From: Cocleimonas sp.
GTDB taxonomy: Bacteria; Pseudomonadota; Gammaproteobacteria; Thiotrichales; Thiotrichaceae
NCBI GenBank assembly: GCA_023146675.1
Contig: JAGLBQ010000332.1
Span: forward strand, 1 to 10,043
Direction of reading: 5' to 3'
Length of the DNA stretch: 10,043 bases
Shown here: positions 1 to 6,277 of the stretch, one piece after another
Numbering within the stretch: position 1 is the stretch's first letter
Layout of the letters: each line of letters starts with the position of its first letter
Position numbers and translations under genes: made by a program
Notes under the pieces: generated by a model
What the model was told of the DNA's origin: nothing
Database searches by the model: none
What the model saw: the letters and a program-made list of their open reading frames with translations, nothing else

Positions 1-122
1 GCGGTTTTATTACTGTTGCTCGAACCTGAGCTAAATAGGTAAGCTGCCACTGCAACCGCCAAAATGACAATAACCCCTACAATGATGGATAACGTACTCT
101 TTGTAATATTGTTTGATTTCAT
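1..122 (-). CDS. N-terminus of a membrane-anchored protein (partial, cut by window edge)
   Basis: An open frame starts at ATG (120-122, minus strand) and runs off the left edge after 40 codons. The protein begins MKSNNITKSTLS and continues with a hydrophobic stretch at about residues 11-30 (IIVGVIVILAVAVAAYLF). A Ser/Asn-rich segment (SSGSSNSNK) follows, typical of a linker after a single membrane anchor or an uncleaved signal. A polar N-terminus with one Lys, then one helix, then a flexible linker suggests an inner-membrane protein with its main domain in the periplasm. A weak AGG lies about 8 bases before the ATG. The rest of the protein is outside the window, so the function cannot be named. 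The competing minus-strand frame at 31-222 lacks these features. Confidence 0.7.
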   Translation of the reverse strand, partial: MKSNNITKSTLSIIVGVIVILAVAVAAYLFSSGSSNSNKT

Positions 123-416
123 AACAGTAACCTAAATAAAGTATATTGAAATCTGATTCTACCAATAGTATCGGATAAAGTGTAGTCAGTGTTGATTTTG
201 ACCAAAATATATTTAGGAGCATGCACGGAATAACGTCCGAAGTTCTAACGCAGAATTTTTATTTTAGATTGTATGAAGTCGTAAAAGGCGCATAGTCATT
301 TTACGTAACGAATGAAATCATTCAAGCTGGGTAAAAATGAAAGCTAGAGATCGGGAAGTTGTTTCGTACACGTTCCTTAGGCGTGAATATTCAAAAATAC
401 CCTCAATCCTAAACCC
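123..416. other. Intergenic region, upstream of the partial gene, with a possible structured repeat
   Basis: There is no convincing gene here. On the minus strand this is the leader and promoter region of the partial gene at 1-122, but I could not find a well-spaced promoter pair. The part from about 221 to 390 has clear small inverted repeats: CGTAAAA (280-286) with TTTTACG (299-305), and GAATG (310-314) with CATTC (319-323) around a four-base loop. Its outer ends are weakly alike when one is reverse-complemented (both contain CACG, then AACGT and CG). A 24-codon plus-strand ORF at 221-295 has AGGAG only one base before its ATG, too close for normal initiation. A dispersed intergenic repeat, MITE-like remnant or structured RNA are all possible. 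Confidence 0.35.
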
Positions 417-451
417 AAAAAGCCCTCACTAAATAATAGCGAGGGCTTTTT
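417..451. terminator. Bidirectional rho-independent terminator after the Gly/Asn-rich protein gene
   Basis: AAAAAGCCCTC (417-427) pairs perfectly with GAGGGCTTTTT (441-451), an 11-bp stem. The 13-base middle can add CTA/TAG pairs beyond one mismatch. A-runs and T-runs on both arms allow termination on either strand. It lies 59 bases past the stop codon of the minus-strand gene at 510-1073 and most likely ends that transcript. Confidence 0.85.
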
Positions 452-509
452 ATATCAATTTTTAACCACTAAACTTGTTTAAAAACAAGAGTAGCAAACA
501 AATTAAAAA

Positions 510-1073
510 TTACTTTGCAATAGATGCTTTTTCTTGAGCTTCAATACGCTTTAACATTTCCATTGCTTGAGCAATTTGTGCCTGTAGTGCCGCTTTCATT
601 TGCGCTGTTGATGCCATCGGTGCTGCTGGAGCATGGCCACGAGGTGAAGCATATGCTGGCATTCCCATATTATTAGCAACGCCTTGTCCTGCACCATTTG
701 CTGCGTTAGAACCTAGTGCATTACCTGCACCATTACCTGCTGCTGTTCCATTACCAACACCATTTGCAGTTCCATTGCCATTCATTTTTGTACCACCATC
801 TGCCTGACCTTTAGCGTCCATATTAGTGCGTCCTTTGCCCTTAAAGTTGATACTAAAATCAACTTCTCCGTCAGCATCACCTTTACCTGTTCCCCAGCCG
901 TTTCCTTTTCCAGCAGCATTGCCTTTTCCAGCAGTTTCGCCTTTCATATCAGTGGCAGCATTACCTGCTGTATTGCCAGAACCATTTCCATTATTGAATC
1001 CATCGAACCAGTCAGCAGAAGCAGTTGTAGAGAGAGCGATTAAAGCAGCGAATGTGATAGTTTGTAATTTCAT
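510..1073 (-). CDS. Secreted Gly/Asn/Ala-rich low-complexity protein, possibly sulfur-globule-protein-like
   Basis: The 187-residue product has a clear Sec signal peptide: MKLQT, a hydrophobic core (ITFAALIAL) and a probable cleavage after residue 20 (TTASA-DW). The mature part opens with DWFDGF. It continues to about residue 137 with irregular repeats rich in Gly, Asn and Ala (such as GNGTANGVGNGTAAGNG), interrupted by a more ordered patch at 69-90 (GEVDFSINFKGKG). After a Pro/Ala linker (138-154), residues 155-187 form a likely amphipathic helix rich in Ala, Gln, Met, Lys and Glu. It has no cysteine. Short secreted Gly/Asn-rich proteins form the envelope of periplasmic sulfur globules in sulfur oxidisers, which motivates the tentative name. 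Classic Sgp proteins are richer in Tyr and this one has a single Tyr, so the match is only in overall style. AGGAG lies 8 bases before the ATG. The gene has its own promoter and terminator, so it is monocistronic. An unrelated structural or matrix protein is an alternative. Confidence 0.8.
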   Translation of the reverse strand: MKLQTITFAALIALSTTASADWFDGFNNGNGSGNTAGNAATDMKGETAGKGNAAGKGNGWGTGKGDADGEVDFSINFKGKGRTNMDAKGQADGGTKMNGNGTANGVGNGTAAGNGAGNALGSNAANGAGQGVANNMGMPAYASPRGHAPAAPMASTAQMKAALQAQIAQAMEMLKRIEAQEKASIAK

Positions 1074-1104
1074 GAGTAGAACTCCTAGCTAAATTAAGAA
1101 AAGT

Positions 1105-1119
1105 TTCGTTAACAACGAA
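1105..1119 (-). repeat. Small perfect inverted repeat in the leader of the Gly/Asn-rich gene
   Basis: TTCGTT (1105-1110) and AACGAA (1114-1119) are perfect complements around a three-base centre. They lie between the predicted transcription start and the Shine-Dalgarno site of the gene at 510-1073. It could be an mRNA-stabilising hairpin or an operator, or chance. Confidence 0.35.
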
Positions 1120-1128
1120 TATAAGCAT

Positions 1129-1156
1129 ATCATAATATACTTATATTATTAGTCAA
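1129..1156 (-). promoter_or_regulatory. Sigma70-type promoter of the Gly/Asn-rich protein gene
   Basis: On the minus strand, TTGACT (1151-1156, five of six to the -35 consensus) is followed after 16 bases by TATGAT (1129-1134, five of six to the -10 consensus). The spacer is almost pure A/T. Transcription would start near 1122 and give a leader of about 50 bases carrying AGGAG (1082-1086) before the ATG at 1073. This is the best promoter match in the window and suggests strong expression, as expected of an abundant structural protein. Confidence 0.65.
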
Positions 1157-1284
1157 CCTTTTTTTACCTTTTAGGGAACTTTTCTCCTTATTCTTACCAT
1201 AAGTAAACTTTTTAATACCGATAGTCATCAACTAAAAACTTGAGAGCAATTATTCACTCAACTTTATCTATCAATTATTGAAAC

Positions 1285-1307
1285 AAAAAAATCTCCACAG
1301 AGTAGAT
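1285..1307 (-). terminator. Weak candidate terminator after the phosphatase/kinase gene
   Basis: On the minus strand, 17 bases past the stop codon at 1324, a short imperfect hairpin (ATCT...AGAT with an inner CTC/GAG possibility, 1291-1307) runs straight into seven T residues. The stem is poor, so only the position and T-run favour it. Confidence 0.35.
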
Positions 1308-1323
1308 GTTACCAATAAGGTAT

Positions 1324-3069
1324 TTACTTATAGATCACAAAAATAGCCAAAAATAATAAAGCAAACTCAACCAAGGCAATCATTTTCCAAAACATAACAG
1401 GATTACGTTCTATGAGAGGTTCCGCATGGTTTGAGCGGATGAGTTCTGTATTTGGTTTGGATAAATCCGTGACAAACTCAGATAATAGGTGATAACGCTT
1501 GCTAGGATTGGGTTGTACTGCTTTGCGTATTGCTAAGTCAATCCAATCAGGAACCTGTGGGTTATATTCCCTTGCTGAGGTATAAACAAATTTCTTTGTA
1601 GCAGCGCGTTCAGGGCTGATTTCCCCATAGGGTAGTTTCCCTGTCAGCATTTCATAGGCAATCACACCTAGTGAAAAAATATCAGAACGATTTGTGCCTT
1701 GTTCGCCCTTAAAGTATTCGGGAGCAGAGTAGTTTGCTGTGCCAACAATATTACTGTGTTCGATAACTGACTTTATTTCTGCCAAACCTGATACTTTAGT
1801 TGAGCCAAAATCAATAATAATCAAGGTATTATTTTGATCAATAATAATATTATCTGGCTTGATATCCTGATGAATCATTTCCATACGATGCATACAGCGC
1901 AAGCCCTTAGCAAGCTGTGTAATGCTACCACGCACTTGCACTAACGTTGCTTTCGGGTTTTCTGACATCCACTGCTGTAACGTTTGCCCCTGAATATACT
2001 CAACGACACTATAAAGAAAATTACGCTGATGCTTTAACTCACAGGCTTTAATTAAATGGGGAGAATCGAGACGTTTTGCGACCCATTCTTCATGCAAAAA
2101 TAAGTCAATATAGGCAGGATCATCAACAAAATTAATTGATGGCGTTTTGATGACAACCAGTGATTTTTCACTATCATTGCCCGTATAAGCGCCCTCATTA
2201 AAGGTAGCTTCTGCTAAATACACCTGACTACGAGCAGTCGCATGTAACTCACGAATGATTTCAAAACTATCCAAAATATTACCCGTGACTAAATCAGGCG
2301 GGAATGGCAAACGTGTTAGTTTTTCATAAAACTCTTGTTTATTTGCTTTGGCAATGGCATCAATACGTACTAGCTGGCAGCTTATATTATCATCGCTTTT
2401 ATTCGCCAAAGCTGCTTTTAATATGGCATCACACGCCTGTTGAGGGTTATTGCGATGTTCTATTAAGTGCTCTCGTAGCTCTCTATCCGCAATAAAATCA
2501 TGAACGCCATCGGTACTTAGAAAATACAGATCGCCTACTTCTATTGGAGTCCTGCGATAATCAATTTCCAAATGGGTATCAATCCCTAAAGCACGGCTTA
2601 GGTATTCACGATCTTTACTCAGCCAAATACGGTGATCATGGGTTAGTTGCACCAAATCACTATGACGTAAACGATAAATGCGACTATCACCGACATGAAA
2701 TAAATGCGCCGTTTGTGATTTAAGCACCATCGCACTAAAAGTCGTCACCATACCTTTAGAGGAGCTATAGCGTTTTTGCCCTTGTGAAAACAACATACTA
2801 TTAAGCGCAGACATGATCCGATTAACCGCATGTTTCACCGTCCATGATTCTGGGGTGCTGTAATAATCAGTTAGAAACTGCTTTACACTGAGCTGACTTG
2901 CCTCTTTGCCACCATCACTGCCGCTCATACCATCCGCGATCGCAATACTAATGCCTTTATTTTCTAATTGCGCATCATCAGGAATTTTTGTGCCATAAAA
3001 ATCTTCATTTTCTGGCTTGATACCTGCGGATGTGGCTTGACCTAGTGTGATTGATAGCTTTTTATTCAT
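1324..3069 (-). CDS. Bifunctional PP2C-type phosphatase / Ser-Thr protein kinase with C-terminal membrane anchor
   Basis: A 581-residue fusion of two opposing signalling domains. Residues 1-240 are a PP2C phosphatase: NEDFYG (21-26), DGMSGSDGG (47-54), HVGDSR (125-130), STDGVHD (185-191) and DDN (226-228) supply the usual metal-binding acids. Residues about 265-535 are a Hanks-type kinase: VVIK with Lys308, a helix-C Glu at 327/328, HQDIKPDN (400-407) with catalytic Asp402, DFG (420-422), APE (449-451) and SDIFSLGV (462-469). A hydrophobic helix at about 560-580 ends the protein, so both domains should sit in the cytoplasm at the membrane. Two oddities: the nucleotide-binding loop (about 274-284) has no glycine, and the HRD arginine is Gln, so it may be a non-RD or weakly active kinase. 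No Shine-Dalgarno site precedes the ATG, but the N-terminus matches the PP2C start. It lies 151 bases behind the small phosphatase gene, same strand. Substrates are unknown. The domain assignment is firm. Confidence 0.93.
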   Translation of the reverse strand: MNKKLSITLGQATSAGIKPENEDFYGTKIPDDAQLENKGISIAIADGMSGSDGGKEASQLSVKQFLTDYYSTPESWTVKHAVNRIMSALNSMLFSQGQKRYSSSKGMVTTFSAMVLKSQTAHLFHVGDSRIYRLRHSDLVQLTHDHRIWLSKDREYLSRALGIDTHLEIDYRRTPIEVGDLYFLSTDGVHDFIADRELREHLIEHRNNPQQACDAILKAALANKSDDNISCQLVRIDAIAKANKQEFYEKLTRLPFPPDLVTGNILDSFEIIRELHATARSQVYLAEATFNEGAYTGNDSEKSLVVIKTPSINFVDDPAYIDLFLHEEWVAKRLDSPHLIKACELKHQRNFLYSVVEYIQGQTLQQWMSENPKATLVQVRGSITQLAKGLRCMHRMEMIHQDIKPDNIIIDQNNTLIIIDFGSTKVSGLAEIKSVIEHSNIVGTANYSAPEYFKGEQGTNRSDIFSLGVIAYEMLTGKLPYGEISPERAATKKFVYTSAREYNPQVPDWIDLAIRKAVQPNPSKRYHLLSEFVTDLSKPNTELIRSNHAEPLIERNPVMFWKMIALVEFALLFLAIFVIYK

Positions 3070-3220
3070 AATAGATTTTCAAAAGTTATATTTCACGCAA
3101 CCCCGCATCAGGTCAGGTAATACAAAAGCTTGATATGTGGGATGTAGAAAGTTGCACGTTAAAAAACGGGTAAATTTGAGGATATTGATTTCTGTAGGCT
3201 TATCAAAGCATAGAGTTAAC

Positions 3221-3685
3221 TCACAGCTCAAAAAAGGCTGACCACGCCTCATCAGGCTGCCACTGTTGCAAAACCAACATCTCCAACTCATTAGATGCTG
3301 TTAGCCCCAACACCTTACGCTTATAGTGATGAGTAAAAGCGGATGCTCGCCAATTATAGGCGCAGTGTAACCAGACTTTTTGACCACTCAGTGCTTTCAT
3401 TACATTAAGAAATAACTGTAAATGTTCGCTGCTAGGCGCATTAAATGGCACAGGAATATGAAAATAATTCATCCCTGCTTCGCTGACCATGCCGCCCTCT
3501 TCATACAATGCATCCGTTGAATCGTGCATTGCAAGATTGATCACACAATCATAGCCTGCGGCACCAATAGCTTCTATTTGCACTGGCGTTGGTTGTCCTG
3601 AAGTGGCTAGTTCGTTATTGACAGGAATATAGTTGAGGATCTGTGTTTCTGGGCTTTTGCCCATATCGCGGCTAATATTTTGCAT
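3221..3685 (-). CDS. Small protein-tyrosine-phosphatase-like protein with a CX4R signature
   Basis: A 154-residue protein of the small cysteine-phosphatase (DSP/PTP, beta-lactamase-hydrolase-like) type. Residues 16-50 (ILNYIPVNNELATSGQPT, then a CVINLA strand) are typical of its N-terminal part. The P-loop region is HCAYNWRAS (107-115), with nucleophile Cys108 and Arg113. That is Cys-X4-Arg, one residue shorter than the canonical Cys-X5-Arg, and the DNA reads it cleanly. No obvious general-acid Asp is seen in the IPVPFNAP loop (77-84), where an Asn occupies the likely place. The start is supported by GGAGT (3693-3697) 7 bases upstream. The ATG is only 15 bases after the glcF stop, so it is very likely in the glcEF transcript, with the PP2C/kinase gene next. 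A role in reversing phosphorylation by that kinase is inference. A small-molecule phosphatase or a non-catalytic binding protein is also possible. Confidence 0.85.
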   Translation of the reverse strand: MQNISRDMGKSPETQILNYIPVNNELATSGQPTPVQIEAIGAAGYDCVINLAMHDSTDALYEEGGMVSEAGMNYFHIPVPFNAPSSEHLQLFLNVMKALSGQKVWLHCAYNWRASAFTHHYKRKVLGLTASNELEMLVLQQWQPDEAWSAFFEL

Positions 3686-3700
3686 GCTTATAACTCCAAC

Positions 3701-4912
3701 TTATCTGTCTAACAATAAATGCACCCAATGCTTTACGGGTGTTTTAGTACGTTCTTGTAGATGTGTTTGACAGCCTATATTGGCAGTAACAATCATTTCT
3801 GGCTTATCTTTTTCAAGGTTGGCAATTTTATTATCGCCTAGCTGTGATGATAACTCTGGCTGTAAAATAGAATAAGTACCTGCTGATCCACAACATAAAT
3901 GCGCATCCTTAATTGGATTTAGCTGATAGCCACAGTCTATCAATATTTTTTCTACGACACCTGTGACTTTTTGCCCATGCTGCAAAGTACAAGGGGGATG
4001 CCAGCTAATTGTCTTTGGCGCTGTTGTGGCTAATGCAGAATAATCTTCAAGCGCAATTATTTCTGCTATATCCTTGCATAACGTTGAAATAAAACGCGCT
4101 TTTTCAGCATATTCTGGATCATCTTGTAAATATTGCGCATAGTCTTTAATCATTAAGCCACAGCCACTTGCCGTTGTCACAATCGCTTCTGCACCTGCTT
4201 CAATTTCTGGCCACCATGCATCAATATTATGCTTCATCATTGTTTGTGCATCTTTTTCTTTATTGAGATGCTGACTAACTGCGCCACAACAGCCTGCTTT
4301 TTTAATATTGACCAGTGTTATCCCTAATTTATCGAGCACTCTGGAGGTTGCGCTATTAATATCGGGTGATAAAACAGGTTGAACGCAACCATCAAGAACG
4401 AGCATTCGACGCGAATGTTGTGCTCTGGACCATTTTCCTTTAGCTACTTTTGCAGGGATTTTACTGCGCAACGCCTTTGGCAAAAAAAGCGAAAAAGACC
4501 GCCCGACACGAAGAAAAAATTTAAAACGACGCCGATAAGGAAGCGTATTCAATAAGGCATCACGTACAAAGTGCTCTTTAAACGGGCGCTCTGTTGACTC
4601 TTCAATATGTTTTTTCCCAATCTCTAATAAACTGGCATATTGCACCCCAGATGGACAGGTCGTTTCACAATTACGGCAGGTTAAACAACGATCTAAATGA
4701 TCACGCGTAGCGTTAGAGACCTCAGCACCTTCAAGCACTTGTTTGATAAGATAAATTCGACCACGAGGACCTTCATTTTCATCGCCTAAAATCTGATAGG
4801 TTGGGCAGGTCGCATTACAAAATCCACAATGAACACATTTGCGCAATATACTATCGGCTAACTGTCCATCCTTCGTCTGTTTTATGCTATCTAATAAATT
4901 GGTTTTCATCAA
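3701..4912 (-). CDS. glcF: Glycolate oxidase iron-sulfur subunit GlcF
   Basis: The 403-residue electron-transfer subunit of the membrane-associated glycolate oxidase, which takes electrons from the flavin subunits towards the quinone pool. Two ferredoxin-type [4Fe-4S] motifs lie at CVHCGFCNATCP (Cys26, 29, 32, 36) and CLTCRNCETTCP (Cys76, 79, 82, 86). Two cysteine-rich CCG-type domains follow, with DGCVQP (Cys176) and GCCG (208-209) in the first, and HPPC (Cys308) and LCCG (340-341) in the second. Cys251 and Cys381 (SGCG and IGCQ) complete the pattern seen in GlcF and heterodisulfide-reductase-like subunits. Length and motif order match the family (about 407 residues in E. coli). The start ATG overlaps the glcE stop in an ATGA tetranucleotide, indicating translational coupling. 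A second Met directly follows and either could be used. The gene is intact. Confidence 0.96.
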   Translation of the reverse strand: MMKTNLLDSIKQTKDGQLADSILRKCVHCGFCNATCPTYQILGDENEGPRGRIYLIKQVLEGAEVSNATRDHLDRCLTCRNCETTCPSGVQYASLLEIGKKHIEESTERPFKEHFVRDALLNTLPYRRRFKFFLRVGRSFSLFLPKALRSKIPAKVAKGKWSRAQHSRRMLVLDGCVQPVLSPDINSATSRVLDKLGITLVNIKKAGCCGAVSQHLNKEKDAQTMMKHNIDAWWPEIEAGAEAIVTTASGCGLMIKDYAQYLQDDPEYAEKARFISTLCKDIAEIIALEDYSALATTAPKTISWHPPCTLQHGQKVTGVVEKILIDCGYQLNPIKDAHLCCGSAGTYSILQPELSSQLGDNKIANLEKDKPEMIVTANIGCQTHLQERTKTPVKHWVHLLLDR

Positions 4913-6030
4913 ATATCTCGATACAATCGTCCAGGATTAAAAATGTTCTGTGGGTCTAACTTGCGCTTTAAGTTTTTCTGTAACTTATGCAGCTCAGGCG
5001 CTAATATAGGAAAGGGTGCCACTCCAGGCAAGTGCTTCTGCCCATTAAATAGCGTGGCGTAACCACCATGCCGTCCGACCACTGCACGAATAATTTTCTC
5101 TGCTGCGTTATTACTGACCCAACGTTGTGTACCACCACCTTCTAGCAATAAATCACCCTCAAAACGTGCCATCACTGGTGTATTAATAGGTAATGATAAA
5201 CGCCATAATGGTTTTGAAACTTTATTAAAAAAGGCATGTTGTTGGTTGCGTATTGATTGCCAAAAAAAGATATCATCTTCTAAGAATTCAAAACTCATTT
5301 GCTGTGATAGTTTTTTCAACGCCGCGTCTATCGTAATATCTGATCCTGATAGACGCAGATAAAGTTTACCTCGATACCAACTGGTTGCTGATAGGGGTAA
5401 GTGCTGAGTGCGCCACTGCTTGCAATACGCCAAACCTTCTCCTTGCGTGGCATCCAGTATAAGACTTATTTCCTTCTCTGGTTTAGGCATCACCCGCAGC
5501 GAAAGATTAAGAATAACGCCAAGCGTCCCCATTGAGCGCACCATTAAACGTGACATATCATAGCCTGCCACATTTTTCATCACCTCACCACCAAATTTGA
5601 CTATTTTCCCATCACCATTAATCATCTCTACGCCCAAAATCGCATCACGAATAGAGCCACTAAAAGCACGTCGAGGACCAGATATACCTGCTGCAACAAC
5701 ACCACCAATGGTACTCTGTTGGTTAAACATAGGTGGTTCAAAAGAAAGAATTTGCTGGTTTTTTTCTAATAACAACTCCAGATCTAGCAAACGTGTACCT
5801 GCACGCACCGTCACCACCAACTCTGTCGGATCATAATTAATAATGCCCGTGTGATTTTTCAGTTCGAGAATGTTTGATGTTTCGACGGGATCTCGCCCAT
5901 AAAATAATTTGCTATCACCTCCACGTATTAATAATGGAGAACGCAGATCAATAGATGACTGGACTTGTTGCTGTAACTCAATACTGATATCACGATCTAC
6001 TATTGAGCTAGGGGTAATATTTAATGCCAT
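4909..6030 (-). CDS. glcE: Glycolate oxidase FAD-binding subunit GlcE
   Basis: A 373-residue FAD-binding type 4 (VAO/PCMH-like) protein, the second flavoprotein subunit of glycolate oxidase, slightly longer than the E. coli protein (about 350). The N-terminal FAD half shows the loop LLIRGGDSKLFYG (33-45), the strand LVVTVRAGTRL (71-81) and the pyrophosphate-binding STIGGVVAAGISGPRR (106-121). GEVMKNVAGYDMSRLMVRSMGTLG (148-171) is highly typical of GlcE. The C-terminus ends with LDPQNIFNPGRLY, the closing motif of the family. No clear Shine-Dalgarno site precedes the ATG at 6030 (the upstream bases are A/T-rich), but no better start exists because the N-terminus aligns with the family. The 4-base overlap with glcF shows they form one unit. 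The upstream gap to glcD is unusually large for this operon. Confidence 0.95.
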   Translation of the reverse strand: MALNITPSSIVDRDISIELQQQVQSSIDLRSPLLIRGGDSKLFYGRDPVETSNILELKNHTGIINYDPTELVVTVRAGTRLLDLELLLEKNQQILSFEPPMFNQQSTIGGVVAAGISGPRRAFSGSIRDAILGVEMINGDGKIVKFGGEVMKNVAGYDMSRLMVRSMGTLGVILNLSLRVMPKPEKEISLILDATQGEGLAYCKQWRTQHLPLSATSWYRGKLYLRLSGSDITIDAALKKLSQQMSFEFLEDDIFFWQSIRNQQHAFFNKVSKPLWRLSLPINTPVMARFEGDLLLEGGGTQRWVSNNAAEKIIRAVVGRHGGYATLFNGQKHLPGVAPFPILAPELHKLQKNLKRKLDPQNIFNPGRLYRDI

Positions 6031-6156
6031 AAGTTATATTTATTGATATCCAAAATGTTGCTCAACTATTTAAGGCAGGGTAGCCTGTTAATTTAGTTTT
6101 TTAAATTATCTCGCAAAGCAATAATGAAGAAGATTAAAAAATAGGATGAAACAGTT

Positions 6157-6184
6157 AGATTAATTTTGTGCGGGTAATTAATCT
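6157..6184. repeat. Perfect inverted repeat between glcD and glcE (possible operator)
   Basis: AGATTAAT (6157-6164) and ATTAATCT (6177-6184) are perfect 8-base inverted repeats separated by 12 bases with a GC-rich centre (GTGCGGG). Half-site centres are 20 bases apart, about two DNA turns, as for a dimeric regulator bound on one face. The rest of the 247-base gap (6031-6277) holds no gene, and I found no well-matched promoter or terminator in it. An RNA hairpin is possible but the A/T-rich stem would be weak. Confidence 0.4.
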
Positions 6185-6277
6185 TTGCAAGCATTAAGGG
6201 GTGAAGAAAAAAAAATTCTACCTTATATTGAACAATTTATTACTTCCTCATCCCTTATGTTTTTCTCATCATAATTC

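Noticed and set aside
31..222. 63-codon minus-strand open frame
   Set aside because: It overlaps the better-supported partial gene at 1-122 in another frame and has an irregular Cys/Tyr-rich composition and no ribosome site.
826..1092. Plus-strand Pro/Leu-rich open frame
   Set aside because: It is the antisense shadow of the Gly/Asn-rich gene, whose GGN codons read as Pro/Leu-type codons on the other strand.
2304..2495. Plus-strand open frame inside the phosphatase/kinase gene
   Set aside because: Antisense to a gene with firm domain motifs, and no start signal.
3079..3291. 70-codon minus-strand open frame between the two signalling genes
   Set aside because: It starts inside the phosphatase-like gene in another frame, has mixed composition and no ribosome site. 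The phosphatase itself ends normally, so no frameshift is needed.
5597..5836. Plus-strand open frame within glcE
   Set aside because: Antisense shadow of a well-conserved FAD-binding region.
6190..6277. Terminator after glcD
   Set aside because: A nine-base A/T run exists (T-run on the minus strand), but no stable hairpin precedes it.
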